Shown here: in pieces, positions 1 to 7,202 of the stretch | Layout of the letters: each line of letters opens with the position of its first letter | Numbering within the stretch: the first letter of the stretch is position 1 | Source: Paenibacillus taiwanensis DSM 18679 | Lineage (GTDB): Bacteria; Bacillota; Bacilli; Paenibacillales; Paenibacillaceae | DNA length: 64,000 nt | Assembly (NCBI RefSeq): GCF_000425125.1 | Contig: NZ_AULE01000023.1 | Location: 485,012-549,011, forward strand | Direction: 5' to 3' | Made by a program: the position numbers and the translations under genes | Notes under the pieces: model-generated | Database searches by the model: none | What the model saw: the letters and a program-made list of their open reading frames with translations, nothing else | Told to the model about the DNA's origin: nothing

Positions 1-1
1 G

Positions 2-472
2 CTGAATGATACGAATAGCGAGAAGCCGATCTGGCAGGTCAAGTATGGCAAAGGTACGGTGGAGAAACTGTTTAAGATTACAGAGGCGATTCGTAATGGA
101 GGCTTAATCTTGGTGGCTGGACTTGCTGTCACGGCTATGTTCCTCATCGCCAATACGATAAAGGTGACCATCATGGCCCGTCAACGCGAAATTGGCATCA
201 TGAAGCTGGTAGGGGCAACGAACTCCTTTATCCGCTGGCCCTTCTTTATTGAAGGCATGTTGATTGGATTGTTAGGTTCGGTTATTACACTTGGCATTTT
301 ATTTGTTGGTTATCATCAACTTATATTAGTTTCTCAGAACGGCATGCAATTTATCCAACTGATTCCATTGCAAGAGCTGTGGCTGCTACTAACTGGATTG
401 CTAGTTGTACTTGGTGTACTAATCGGAGTATGGGGCAGCACGCTGTCTATTCGTAAATTTTTGAAAGTCTAA
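2..472 (+). CDS. ftsX: Cell division protein FtsX, C-terminal part
   Basis: Only the last 156 codons are present; the frame is open to the left edge, so the start lies outside the window. FtsX is the membrane subunit of the FtsEX complex, which in Gram-positives activates cell-wall hydrolases at the septum or side wall. Visible are three membrane segments (around NGGLILVAGLAVTAMFLIA, the FFIEGMLIGLLGSVITLG stretch, and LWLLLTGLLVVLGVLIG) and the family block ARQREIGIMKLVGAT followed by FIRWPFFIEG between the first two. The next gene is a coiled-coil M23 peptidase, the type of partner FtsEX controls, which supports the call. Identification is by recognised family sequence. Confidence 0.93.
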   Translation: MNDTNSEKPIWQVKYGKGTVEKLFKITEAIRNGGLILVAGLAVTAMFLIANTIKVTIMARQREIGIMKLVGATNSFIRWPFFIEGMLIGLLGSVITLGILFVGYHQLILVSQNGMQFIQLIPLQELWLLLTGLLVVLGVLIGVWGSTLSIRKFLKV

Positions 473-507
473 ACCATCTACAGATCGATTCGATTGGAGG
501 ACCTGTC

Positions 508-1791
508 TTGAAAAAGAAATGGTTGTTGCTCGTATTGAGCTGTACGCTGTTGTTTACTATAGTGTCACCGTCAACGGGACAAGCTTCGGAAATGAGCAAA
601 GTAAATAAAGAACTAAGAGAACTACAGCAGCAAATGAAAGCGGCCGAAAACAAGCAACAGCAAGCAGAGGATACCCTGGCTGTAGCGGAATCGGGCAAGA
701 AGAAGACACAAGCCGACATGCAAGTAATCGTAAAGCAAATTGATAAGAAAGCTAATGAGTTGGCTTCTGTGTCTACACAGATCGATGAGTCGGAGACGAA
801 TCTGGAGCAGAATGCGAAGCTGCTTGAAGAAGCAAACCATCGAATTGCTGATCGTGAAAAGCTGCTTGATACTCGTGTGCAATTGATGTATACGAATGGT
901 AATGTCTCCTACCTTGATGTGTTATTCAGTTCAACCAGCTTCATGGACTTTCTGGACCGTCTGAGCTCATTGGAGCAAATTGCTAACCAAGACAAGCAGA
1001 TTTTGGAAGAACATAAACGAGACAAGCAGCTTGTACTGGACAAGAAAAAAGAGATTGAAGACGAGCTTAAGCGCGTCCGGCTTCTATACGCCAAGTTGGA
1101 GCAGACGAAGCTCGAGTTAATGAAGCAAGAACGTGAGAAAGAAGTGATGATCGCTAGCTTCGATCAACAAATTGAGGAATCTCATGGCTTAAGTGATGAG
1201 CAGGACCGCCTATTGGTGGAATTTGCGATGAAGCGCTCTGAATTGATGTCTAAGAAGAAGAAGATAGCCGATCAGGAAGAAGCTGAACGAAGAGCAAGAG
1301 AAGAAGCAGCCAGAAAAGCGCGTGAGCAATCAGGTTCCAACACGGGCAGTAATTCAGATTCGGGCTCTGGATCAAATGGTGCTGATGCTGGCGGCAAGCT
1401 TGGTGTTCCGCTTCGTGCAGACTATTATATTTCCTCTCCCTTTGGTTCTAGGGTAGATCCAATTACGGGCAGCCGAGGGGCGTTCCATAGCGGTTTAGAT
1501 ATGGCCACACCAGGTGGTACTAACATTTATGCTGCTGATGATGGCGTCGTTATTTTGGCAGAATGGTGGAGTGGTTATGGCTATTGTGTCATTATCGATC
1601 ACGGCAATGGGTTGTGGACGCTGTATGGCCATATTCGCAAAGGCGGCATTAAGGTTGATAAAGGGCAGGACGTCAAACGTGGCGAGAAAATTGCGGAGGT
1701 TGGCGCAACGGGACGCGCGACGGGCAACCACTTGCATTTTGAGGTCCGATTGAATGGAGAGAAAGTAGATCCAGCTCCATATTTGAAATAA
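508..1791 (+). CDS. M23 murein hydrolase / EnvC-like activator with long coiled coil
   Basis: Secreted 427-residue protein starting at TTG, with GGAGG seven bases upstream. Residues 1-27 are a signal peptide. About 28-265 are heptad-rich coiled coil (repeated Glu/Lys/Gln). A Ser/Gly/Asn linker follows near 270-293, then an M23 LytM domain from about 297 to the end. The metal-site residues are present: HSGLD (H327, D331) and NHLHFE (H408, H410), so unlike degenerate EnvC it may be an active endopeptidase. It begins 35 bases after ftsX and is probably in the same operon. EnvC/PcsB/CwlO-type proteins bind FtsX through their coiled coils, so a role as the FtsEX-controlled hydrolase is inferred. 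A short hairpin (CACATG-CGCT-CATGTG, 1829-1844) lies between it and ctpB. Confidence 0.9.
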   Translation: MKKKWLLLVLSCTLLFTIVSPSTGQASEMSKVNKELRELQQQMKAAENKQQQAEDTLAVAESGKKKTQADMQVIVKQIDKKANELASVSTQIDESETNLEQNAKLLEEANHRIADREKLLDTRVQLMYTNGNVSYLDVLFSSTSFMDFLDRLSSLEQIANQDKQILEEHKRDKQLVLDKKKEIEDELKRVRLLYAKLEQTKLELMKQEREKEVMIASFDQQIEESHGLSDEQDRLLVEFAMKRSELMSKKKKIADQEEAERRAREEAARKAREQSGSNTGSNSDSGSGSNGADAGGKLGVPLRADYYISSPFGSRVDPITGSRGAFHSGLDMATPGGTNIYAADDGVVILAEWWSGYGYCVIIDHGNGLWTLYGHIRKGGIKVDKGQDVKRGEKIAEVGATGRATGNHLHFEVRLNGEKVDPAPYLK

Positions 1792-1904
1792 AAATAGAAA
1801 TGTTGGCATATACTAATGAGTGTGCAAACACATGCGCTCATGTGAACAATGACTGATAGAGTAGTTTGGCATCAGCATGCGGATGAGATAAGGGCGGTGA
1901 TCTT

Positions 1905-3347
1905 ATGAATTTCAAAGGACGTACAGTTGCAATTCTAGTTGGGACAGCAATTGTACTTAGCAGTTTGCTCACCATGACAGCAAGGGATCTGCCGATATTC
2001 GCGAGCAGTGGACAGGCTAGCGCAGGTAGCGGAGGACTATCAACAAAAGAAGTTCAAAAGCTGAGCTCGGTGCTACAAGTCATTGAAAGCAAATACTTCA
2101 AAGAAGTAGACCGTAACAAGCTGGTTAACGGTGCTGTGGAAGGGATGTTTACTGCTTTAGGGGACCCGTATTCTACTTACATGCAGAAGCAGGAAGCGGA
2201 TAGCTTTAATGTAAGCGTTGAGGGTGGGTTCACAGGTATTGGGGCCGAGGTGACGATGGAGGAAGGCAAAGTTACGATCGTATCCCCTATTAAAGATACA
2301 CCTGCTGAACGCGCAGGGCTGAAGCCTAAAGATGTACTGATTACGGTTGATGGAACGAATCTGACCGGCTTAACGTTAAATCAGGCGGTTGAGAAGATTC
2401 GTGGCCCTCGTGGCAGCACGGTCAAGATTGAAGTGAAACGACCAGGCTCAGCCGATACGATGGTGTTTAATATCGTTCGAGACAAGGTGGATTTAGAAAC
2501 GGTATATCCTTCGATGCAAGAAGGCAAAGTGGGATACATTGAGATCCGTCAGTTCTCAACGAATACACACGAGCATTTCGTAAAAGCATTGGATGAGTTG
2601 GAAGCGAAGGGGATGAAGGGGCTAGTTATCGATGTGCGCAACAATCCAGGCGGCGTGCTTGATATTGTGGAAAAGATGACACAGCCGTTTATCCAGAAGG
2701 GCAAGCCTTTGCTGCAAGTCGAATACCGCAATAAGGAACGGGAAGTACACAAGTCGGAGGGAACGGCTAAGCCGAAGACGTATCCGATTGCTATTCTTAC
2801 GAATAAAGGCAGTGCAAGTGCTTCCGAGATTATGGCAAGCGCATTGCAGGAGTCCGCAGGCGTTAAAATTGTAGGCGAGCATACTTTTGGTAAAGGTACT
2901 GTACAAACGAGCTACACAACAAGTGGTGATGAAGGCAGTTTAATTAAGATTACGATTGCCAAATGGCTAACACCTAAAGGCAACTGGATTCACCAGAAGG
3001 GAATTGAACCAGACGTTCCTGTGAAACAGCCGGACTATTTTAATGCAGCACCAGTCGTTAAAGATAAGACGCTGAAGCTGGACATGAACTCCTCCGACGT
3101 ACAGAATGTACAGGTTATTTTAGGGGGACTAGGCTACAAACTGGATCGTAAAGACGGCTACTTCTCAGCAAGCACGGAAACCGCGTTAAAAGCTTTCCAG
3201 AAGCAGCACAAGTTGCCAGTAAACGGCCAAGTGGATAAACAAACAGCTGAGAAATTGGAGCTGGAAATTATAAAAGCGATGCGCGAACCGAAAAATGACG
3301 CTCAATTAAAAGCGGCGATTCAAACCGTGCAGAAGGAGATCCGCTAA
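1905..3347 (+). CDS. ctpB: S41 carboxy-terminal processing protease CtpB
   Basis: 480-residue exported serine protease. The order is an N-terminal signal anchor (1-30), a PDZ domain (about 95-175, with GFTGIGAEV and the DTPAERAGLKPKDVL block), an S41 protease domain (about 195-375) and a peptidoglycan-binding-1 domain (about 390-455, QNVQVILGGLGYKLDRKDGYF). Catalytic residues inferred from family spacing are Ser305 in GSASASE, with Lys330 and Gln334 in GKGTVQT. In Bacillus CtpB cleaves SpoIVFA during sigma-K activation; a sporulation role here is inference. SD-like AAGGGCGGTG precedes the ATG. ftsX and the M23 peptidase lie upstream and minJ downstream, as in Bacillus. A strong terminator follows at 3363. 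Confidence 0.93.
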   Translation: MNFKGRTVAILVGTAIVLSSLLTMTARDLPIFASSGQASAGSGGLSTKEVQKLSSVLQVIESKYFKEVDRNKLVNGAVEGMFTALGDPYSTYMQKQEADSFNVSVEGGFTGIGAEVTMEEGKVTIVSPIKDTPAERAGLKPKDVLITVDGTNLTGLTLNQAVEKIRGPRGSTVKIEVKRPGSADTMVFNIVRDKVDLETVYPSMQEGKVGYIEIRQFSTNTHEHFVKALDELEAKGMKGLVIDVRNNPGGVLDIVEKMTQPFIQKGKPLLQVEYRNKEREVHKSEGTAKPKTYPIAILTNKGSASASEIMASALQESAGVKIVGEHTFGKGTVQTSYTTSGDEGSLIKITIAKWLTPKGNWIHQKGIEPDVPVKQPDYFNAAPVVKDKTLKLDMNSSDVQNVQVILGGLGYKLDRKDGYFSASTETALKAFQKQHKLPVNGQVDKQTAEKLELEIIKAMREPKNDAQLKAAIQTVQKEIR

Positions 3348-3362
3348 CGATTGTCGAATAGT

Positions 3363-3404
3363 AAGAAGGTCGCAAGCTACTCGCTTCGACCTTCTTCTTT
3401 TTTT
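3363..3404 (+). terminator. Rho-independent terminator after ctpB
   Basis: GAAGGTCG...AAGC pairs with GCTTCGACCTTC (one bulged C), followed by a run of T. It lies 16 bases after the ctpB stop, so minJ, 98 bases downstream of ctpB, is reached by readthrough or from its own promoter. Confidence 0.85.
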
Positions 3405-3444
3405 GGCTTGATTATAGAACGATACGCGGAAAGGAGCGAATATA

Positions 3445-4746
3445 GTGGACGTTGCCCTTGAATTCGGCTATCGTGTTGCGTGGGCCTTGTTACAATTGCT
3501 GCTGTCGCCATTCTATTGGCTGTCAGTCGTATTTATCGCCATACATTATCGTAGACAAATGCTGCTTGAAAGACGTTTATTTTCCGTGAAAATGAACAGC
3601 TGGATCGGACAGACTTGGCGTGCCTGGTTGGGTGGGCTTCTCGCAGGCATATGCGTCTCGGCAGCGTCGATCGGTCTTGGTATTACCATTCCGCAGTCGA
3701 TCGTGTTCTTACTATGGGGGATCAGCATCGTGCTGTTGTTGTTCCGCGTGAGGATGCTCTGTCTTGCTTATGCAGCGGGCATAGCAGCGCTTGGTCAGAC
3801 GATACTGCGCTTCATGCCGGACTGGACACCGGATGGCTGGGTGGGAACGCTAACAACAGATTTGCGCGAGATGAATGCAGCAGGCTTGCTGGTGCTTGTT
3901 GCTTTGCTGCATGCTGCTGAGGCTTGGCTAGTACGCAAGCAGGCTCCTTTATTTGCAAGTCCTTTATTTATGGAAAGCAAGCGTGGCCGAGTTGTAGGCG
4001 CTTATCAGATGCAGACACTTTGGCCCATTCCGTTGTTCTTGCTATTTCCAACAGTTACAGCAGGTGAGACGCTTCCTTGGACACCGCTATTAAGCGGAGA
4101 CATTTGGCAGCAAGGTTGGATGTTGATGGCGTTTCCCGTTATGATTGGTTTTTCAGAGCTGACGTATACGTACTTGCCACAAGAGAAAGCAGCCGTGACA
4201 TCATCCCGACTGTTTATGTACGCCGCTGCACTGTTGACGATATCACTTCTGGCCAACTGGTGGACACCACTTGTAGCCGTAGCAGGTATCGTTGCAATCG
4301 GCATGCATGAGTGGTTAATTTGGCAGAGCAAGTTTGAAGAATCAGGCAGAAGTCCTATTCTTACACATGATCGGAACGGACTTCGCGTTCAAGCGGTTCT
4401 GCCTGGCAGTCCGGCTGAGGAAATAGGGATTCAAGTAGGCGAGCTCATTTCTAAAGTGAACGGCATTCCGGTGCGGACGAAGGAAGAGCTGCATCAAGCG
4501 TTACGATCTAGTGCGGCCTTTTGCAAACTTGAGGTATATAACAACAGCGGTGATTTGAAATTTGTACAGCGTGCTGTGTATGCTGGAGAACATCATCAAT
4601 TAGGTGTACTACTTGCTCCGGATGACGATGTGAATTACGTCGCGATTACGAAGCCAGCATCTTTATTACATTTGTTATCCGTGCCTTGGAAAAGATCTGG
4701 GCATGCAGGGATAGGGATAAACAAAGACAAAGAATCATCGGCTTAA
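3445..4746 (+). CDS. minJ: MinJ-like polytopic membrane protein with C-terminal PDZ domain
   Basis: 433 residues from a GTG start with AAGGAG upstream. Residues 1-290 hold about eight hydrophobic segments. A PDZ domain follows at about 305-370 (LRVQAVLPGSPAEEIGIQVGELISKVNGIPVRT), then a short hydrophilic tail. Bacillus subtilis MinJ (YvjD) has the same layout and also sits directly after ctpB. There it bridges DivIVA to MinCD and helps place the division septum; that function is transferred by synteny and architecture, not by a recognised active site. It could also be a generic PDZ membrane protein. It ends just before a strong terminator and converges on motB. Confidence 0.75.
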   Translation: MDVALEFGYRVAWALLQLLLSPFYWLSVVFIAIHYRRQMLLERRLFSVKMNSWIGQTWRAWLGGLLAGICVSAASIGLGITIPQSIVFLLWGISIVLLLFRVRMLCLAYAAGIAALGQTILRFMPDWTPDGWVGTLTTDLREMNAAGLLVLVALLHAAEAWLVRKQAPLFASPLFMESKRGRVVGAYQMQTLWPIPLFLLFPTVTAGETLPWTPLLSGDIWQQGWMLMAFPVMIGFSELTYTYLPQEKAAVTSSRLFMYAAALLTISLLANWWTPLVAVAGIVAIGMHEWLIWQSKFEESGRSPILTHDRNGLRVQAVLPGSPAEEIGIQVGELISKVNGIPVRTKEELHQALRSSAAFCKLEVYNNSGDLKFVQRAVYAGEHHQLGVLLAPDDDVNYVAITKPASLLHLLSVPWKRSGHAGIGINKDKESSA

Positions 4747-4750
4747 TAAG

Positions 4751-4790
4751 AACGCTCATTTCTGTGGAGAAGTGAGCGTTTTCTTATTTT
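4751..4790 (+). terminator. Rho-independent terminator after minJ
   Basis: AACGCTCATTTCT pairs with AGAAGTGAGCGTT (13 bp, one G-U) around the loop GTGG, then TTCTTATTTT. It begins five bases after the minJ stop. Confidence 0.9.
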
Positions 4791-4821
4791 ATAAGGAAGA
4801 AGCGGTCATATTATTGTGATT

Positions 4822-4936
4822 TGTGGATAACTAATTCGAAAACCATCAAATCTGTCAACAAGTTGTTAACAACCTGTGGGTAAGATATGAGAAAACGTGA
4901 ATAACTTTTAATTAGTTGTGTACAGTTTGTTTATAA
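4822..4936 (+). promoter_or_regulatory. Row of DnaA-box-like sequences
   Basis: TGTGGATAA at 4822-4830 is a perfect DnaA box (TTATCCACA on the minus strand). TGTGGGTAA at 4875-4883 has one mismatch, CGTGAATAA at 4896-4904 two and TGTTTATAA at 4928-4936 two. All face the same way. Start-to-start distances are 53, 21 and 32 bp, close to 5, 2 and 3 helical turns. A 12-bp palindrome (GTTGTTAACAAC, 4862-4873) lies between the first two. The stretch is non-coding and AT-rich, between converging minJ and motB. DnaA binding is inference; the last two sites may be chance. Confidence 0.55.
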
Positions 4937-5007
4937 AATGTGATGCTTCTTTTACCTACATGTTGTCAGCTTGAACGACTCCACGGCGTAAAGTTGGGGG
5001 ATAGAAC

Positions 5008-5053
5008 AACAAGGCCGTTCTTATAAGTGGTAGCTTATAAGAACGGCCTTGTT
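5008..5053. repeat. 20-bp perfect inverted repeat beside the motB stop
   Basis: The arms 5008-5027 and 5034-5053 pair perfectly over 20 bp around the six-base loop TGGTAG. The structure starts 11 bases past the motB stop on the minus strand. Neither side is followed by a run of T, so it is not a textbook intrinsic terminator. It may still end or protect the motAB transcript. Confidence 0.8.
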
Positions 5054-5063
5054 AAGTTATGCG

Positions 5064-5942
5064 CTACGTGGATGGCTGTACTACATTTCGTAGAATAATG
5101 ATTTCGACACGGCGGTTTTTTTGGCGTCCAGTGTCGGAATCGTTGGAAGCTACAGGGCGTGTATCCCCATAACCTGCGATTTGGAACTGAGCGCTGTCCA
5201 GCTTCTTCTCATCTACGAAAAATCGCAGAACAGAAAGCGCGCGTTCGGCGGATAGTGCCCAGTTATCCTTGAAACGGCCACCTGGGGCCATTTTCAGGTT
5301 GTCTGTATGACCTTCAATGCTAATCGTTGTATTCAGCTTGCTGAATAGGCTGGCGAGCTTGTCCAATGTAGGCGTCGCCAAACTTGTCAGTTCCGCTCTA
5401 CCAAGAGAGAACAACAAACGGTCACTCATTCTTATTTCGATACCTTTAGGTGTATCTGTGACGCTAAGGGCGTCGTGCAGCTTGTTGTCGTCAATATATT
5501 GTTGGATGACGGACATCGTCTGTTGCAGCATCTCTTCTTGCTTGCGGAATGCAAGATCTTTCTCCGTAATTTGACCGATCATGACAGCTTGTTTATTTGG
5601 ATTAGCGTCTTGACCCGCATTAGCCTCTAATTTGTTCACCTTGGCGTTAATCTGGTCACCAGTGGCTCCATCCTTCTTGGTACTTATTGCCCCTGTCTGG
5701 CCCGGCTTCGTATATGCGCCGTCTAAAATACCTGATCCTTTTGGCAGTTGCCCGTCGCCACTGCGGAACGAAGTTTGTAACGTCTCGGATAATGACTCAT
5801 ATTTGACTAAGTCTACTTGACTCATCGCATACATAACGACAAAAAAGATTAACAATAAAGTGATAAGATCGGAATAAGTAATTAGCCAACGTTCATGATT
5901 CTCAGCAGATTGACCACGTCGAGTTCTACTTTTGCGTCTCAT
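5064..5942 (-). CDS. motB: Flagellar motor stator protein MotB
   Basis: 292-residue stator subunit that anchors the flagellar motor to the wall. A basic N-terminus and one membrane helix contain the ion-binding aspartate D25 in TYSDLITLLLIFF. A Gln/Lys-rich linker follows (about 60-135), then an OmpA-like peptidoglycan-binding domain (about 160-285) with ISIEGHTDNL and the ALSAERALSV block. It starts inside the end of motA (17-base overlap) with GGGGGATG upstream, so the two are translationally coupled. Whether the pair carries protons (MotAB) or sodium (MotPS) cannot be settled by eye. Expression is probably from the sigma-D-like promoter upstream of motA. Confidence 0.93.
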   Translation of the reverse strand: MRRKSRTRRGQSAENHERWLITYSDLITLLLIFFVVMYAMSQVDLVKYESLSETLQTSFRSGDGQLPKGSGILDGAYTKPGQTGAISTKKDGATGDQINAKVNKLEANAGQDANPNKQAVMIGQITEKDLAFRKQEEMLQQTMSVIQQYIDDNKLHDALSVTDTPKGIEIRMSDRLLFSLGRAELTSLATPTLDKLASLFSKLNTTISIEGHTDNLKMAPGGRFKDNWALSAERALSVLRFFVDEKKLDSAQFQIAGYGDTRPVASNDSDTGRQKNRRVEIIILRNVVQPST

Positions 5943-6738
5943 ATGTCATCCCCCGCTTCATCTCAGGCACACGCTGCAACGGTTGTATGGCATCCTCACC
6001 TAGCATAAAGGAGCTGAGCTTCTTACGGATAATTTGCGGGTTCTCTCCGGCCTGTACGGCAAGTACGCCAAACTGAATCATTTCCATCTCGCGTATCATT
6101 TGCTCGCTGCGAGTTTTGATCTTGGATGCAATCGGCAAGTAGATAACGTTAGCTGTAGCAACACCATATAAAGTGGCCGTAAATGCCACCGCTATGGAAG
6201 GTCCGAGCATAGTGGGATCATTAAGATTACTTAGCACGTGAATTAGACCCATAACGGTACCGATAATTCCCATTGTTGGCGCGTATCCGCCAGCAGCTTC
6301 AAATACTTTGGCGTAACCCTCATGTTTGTGTTCAACAGCATCCATGTCGATATCCATGATTTGTTTAATAAGCTCCGGATCAGTTCCATCGACAACCATC
6401 ATCATGCCGTCGCGTAAAAAGGGGTTCTTGTGCTTTTGGACCATATCTTCGAGTGCCAATACACCATCGCGGCGTGCTTGTGTGCCCATCGCAACGATAT
6501 CGTCAATAAGGCGCGGCATCTGGGTAGGAGTTTGACGGAAGGCCAACTTCAAGGCTTGCGGAATACTGCGCAATCGATTGCCAGGGAAGCTGACAACAAC
6601 AGCCGCAAATGTTCCACCGAATACGATGAGGGCCGCAGTTGCCTCCCATAAGCCGCTGAGATTGCCTCCTTCTAAAAGGAATCCGCCGATCAAAGCGACG
6701 AGTCCCGCTATAATGCCAACTAAAGTTGTCTTATCCAT
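5926..6738 (-). CDS. motA: Flagellar motor stator protein MotA
   Basis: 270-residue stator subunit with four membrane helices (the first MDKTTLVGIIAGLVALIGGFLL) and a large cytoplasmic loop. Family blocks seen are GGTFAAVVVSFP, the MVVDGTDPELIKQIMDIDMD stretch and GYAPTMGIIGTVMGLIHVL. I chose the ATG at 6738 because AGGAGG lies 12 bases before it and the family begins there; an in-frame ATG at 6780 would add 14 unrelated residues. It is the first gene of a two-gene operon with motB. The leader is about 145 bases from a sigma-D-like promoter and contains a short hairpin and a LexA-like sequence. Confidence 0.92.
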   Translation of the reverse strand: MDKTTLVGIIAGLVALIGGFLLEGGNLSGLWEATAALIVFGGTFAAVVVSFPGNRLRSIPQALKLAFRQTPTQMPRLIDDIVAMGTQARRDGVLALEDMVQKHKNPFLRDGMMMVVDGTDPELIKQIMDIDMDAVEHKHEGYAKVFEAAGGYAPTMGIIGTVMGLIHVLSNLNDPTMLGPSIAVAFTATLYGVATANVIYLPIASKIKTRSEQMIREMEMIQFGVLAVQAGENPQIIRKKLSSFMLGEDAIQPLQRVPEMKRGMTYETQK

Positions 6739-6804
6739 GCTATAATCCATCCTCCTGATGCAGTTCCCATTTGCAACCAATCGAAGTTAAGAGTATAATT
6801 AACG

Positions 6805-6818
6805 GGAACAAACATTCT
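6805..6818. promoter_or_regulatory. LexA-box-like sequence
   Basis: GGAACAAACATTCT matches 11 of 14 positions of the Bacillus-type SOS box CGAACRNRYGTTYC; the core GAAC-N4-GTTC has one mismatch (ATTC). It is about 390 bases from uvrB, usually SOS-controlled, but only about 70 from motA. A real site is possible but weakly supported. Confidence 0.3.
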
Positions 6819-6890
6819 TATTTTATGTGGTATACAGACGTACATTAAACACTTATAAGGAAAGCCTTGAGGAATCAAGGTATGTTACAT

Positions 6891-6918
6891 TTATCGGGTA
6901 TTTTGATCATAAAGTTTA
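6891..6918 (-). promoter_or_regulatory. Sigma-D (flagellar) type promoter for motAB
   Basis: On the minus strand TAAACTTT is followed after 12 bases by CCCGATAA. The flagellar sigma consensus is TAAAGTTT, N11, GCCGATAA, so each element matches 7 of 8 with a spacer one base long. It lies about 150 bases before motA in the right direction, and motility genes are the usual targets. Confidence 0.7.
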
Positions 6919-7202
6919 GCGTTTTTACTTAATGGCGGCCATTTGCTACTGAAGGCCTAGCTAGGGGTTAATAGCTGCGGTTCAAGGTATGTAGTACTTG
7001 GAGTTCAGGTATTTCTTTATGCCTACACTTATACTTTTATACTGGTTCTCCACTGAAGCATAAGCATACAGACTTTAACGTGGAGAGCTTCATATTAATA
7101 CGATGGGTATGACAAGAATGAAGAGACATGTCTATGAAGAGGGCAGTCTGGGGTAATGCTGTAGTAAGGAACAATGATGAAGGGTGCGGTGATGAAATTA
7201 AC

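Larger units (their letters stand above)
6739..7202. other. Divergent intergenic region motA / uvrB
   Basis: This 464-base gap holds the sigma-D-like motAB promoter (6891-6918), a hairpin CCTTGA-GGAA-TCAAGG (6865-6880) near the expected motAB transcript start, and a LexA-box-like sequence (6805-6818). Two TATACT hexamers at 7030-7035 and 7038-7043 could be -10 elements for uvrB, but neither has a convincing -35. No further gene is seen. Confidence 0.6.

Noticed and set aside
5008..5053. Standard bidirectional terminator for minJ and motB
   Set aside because: There is no T run on either side, and minJ already has a strong terminator at 4751.
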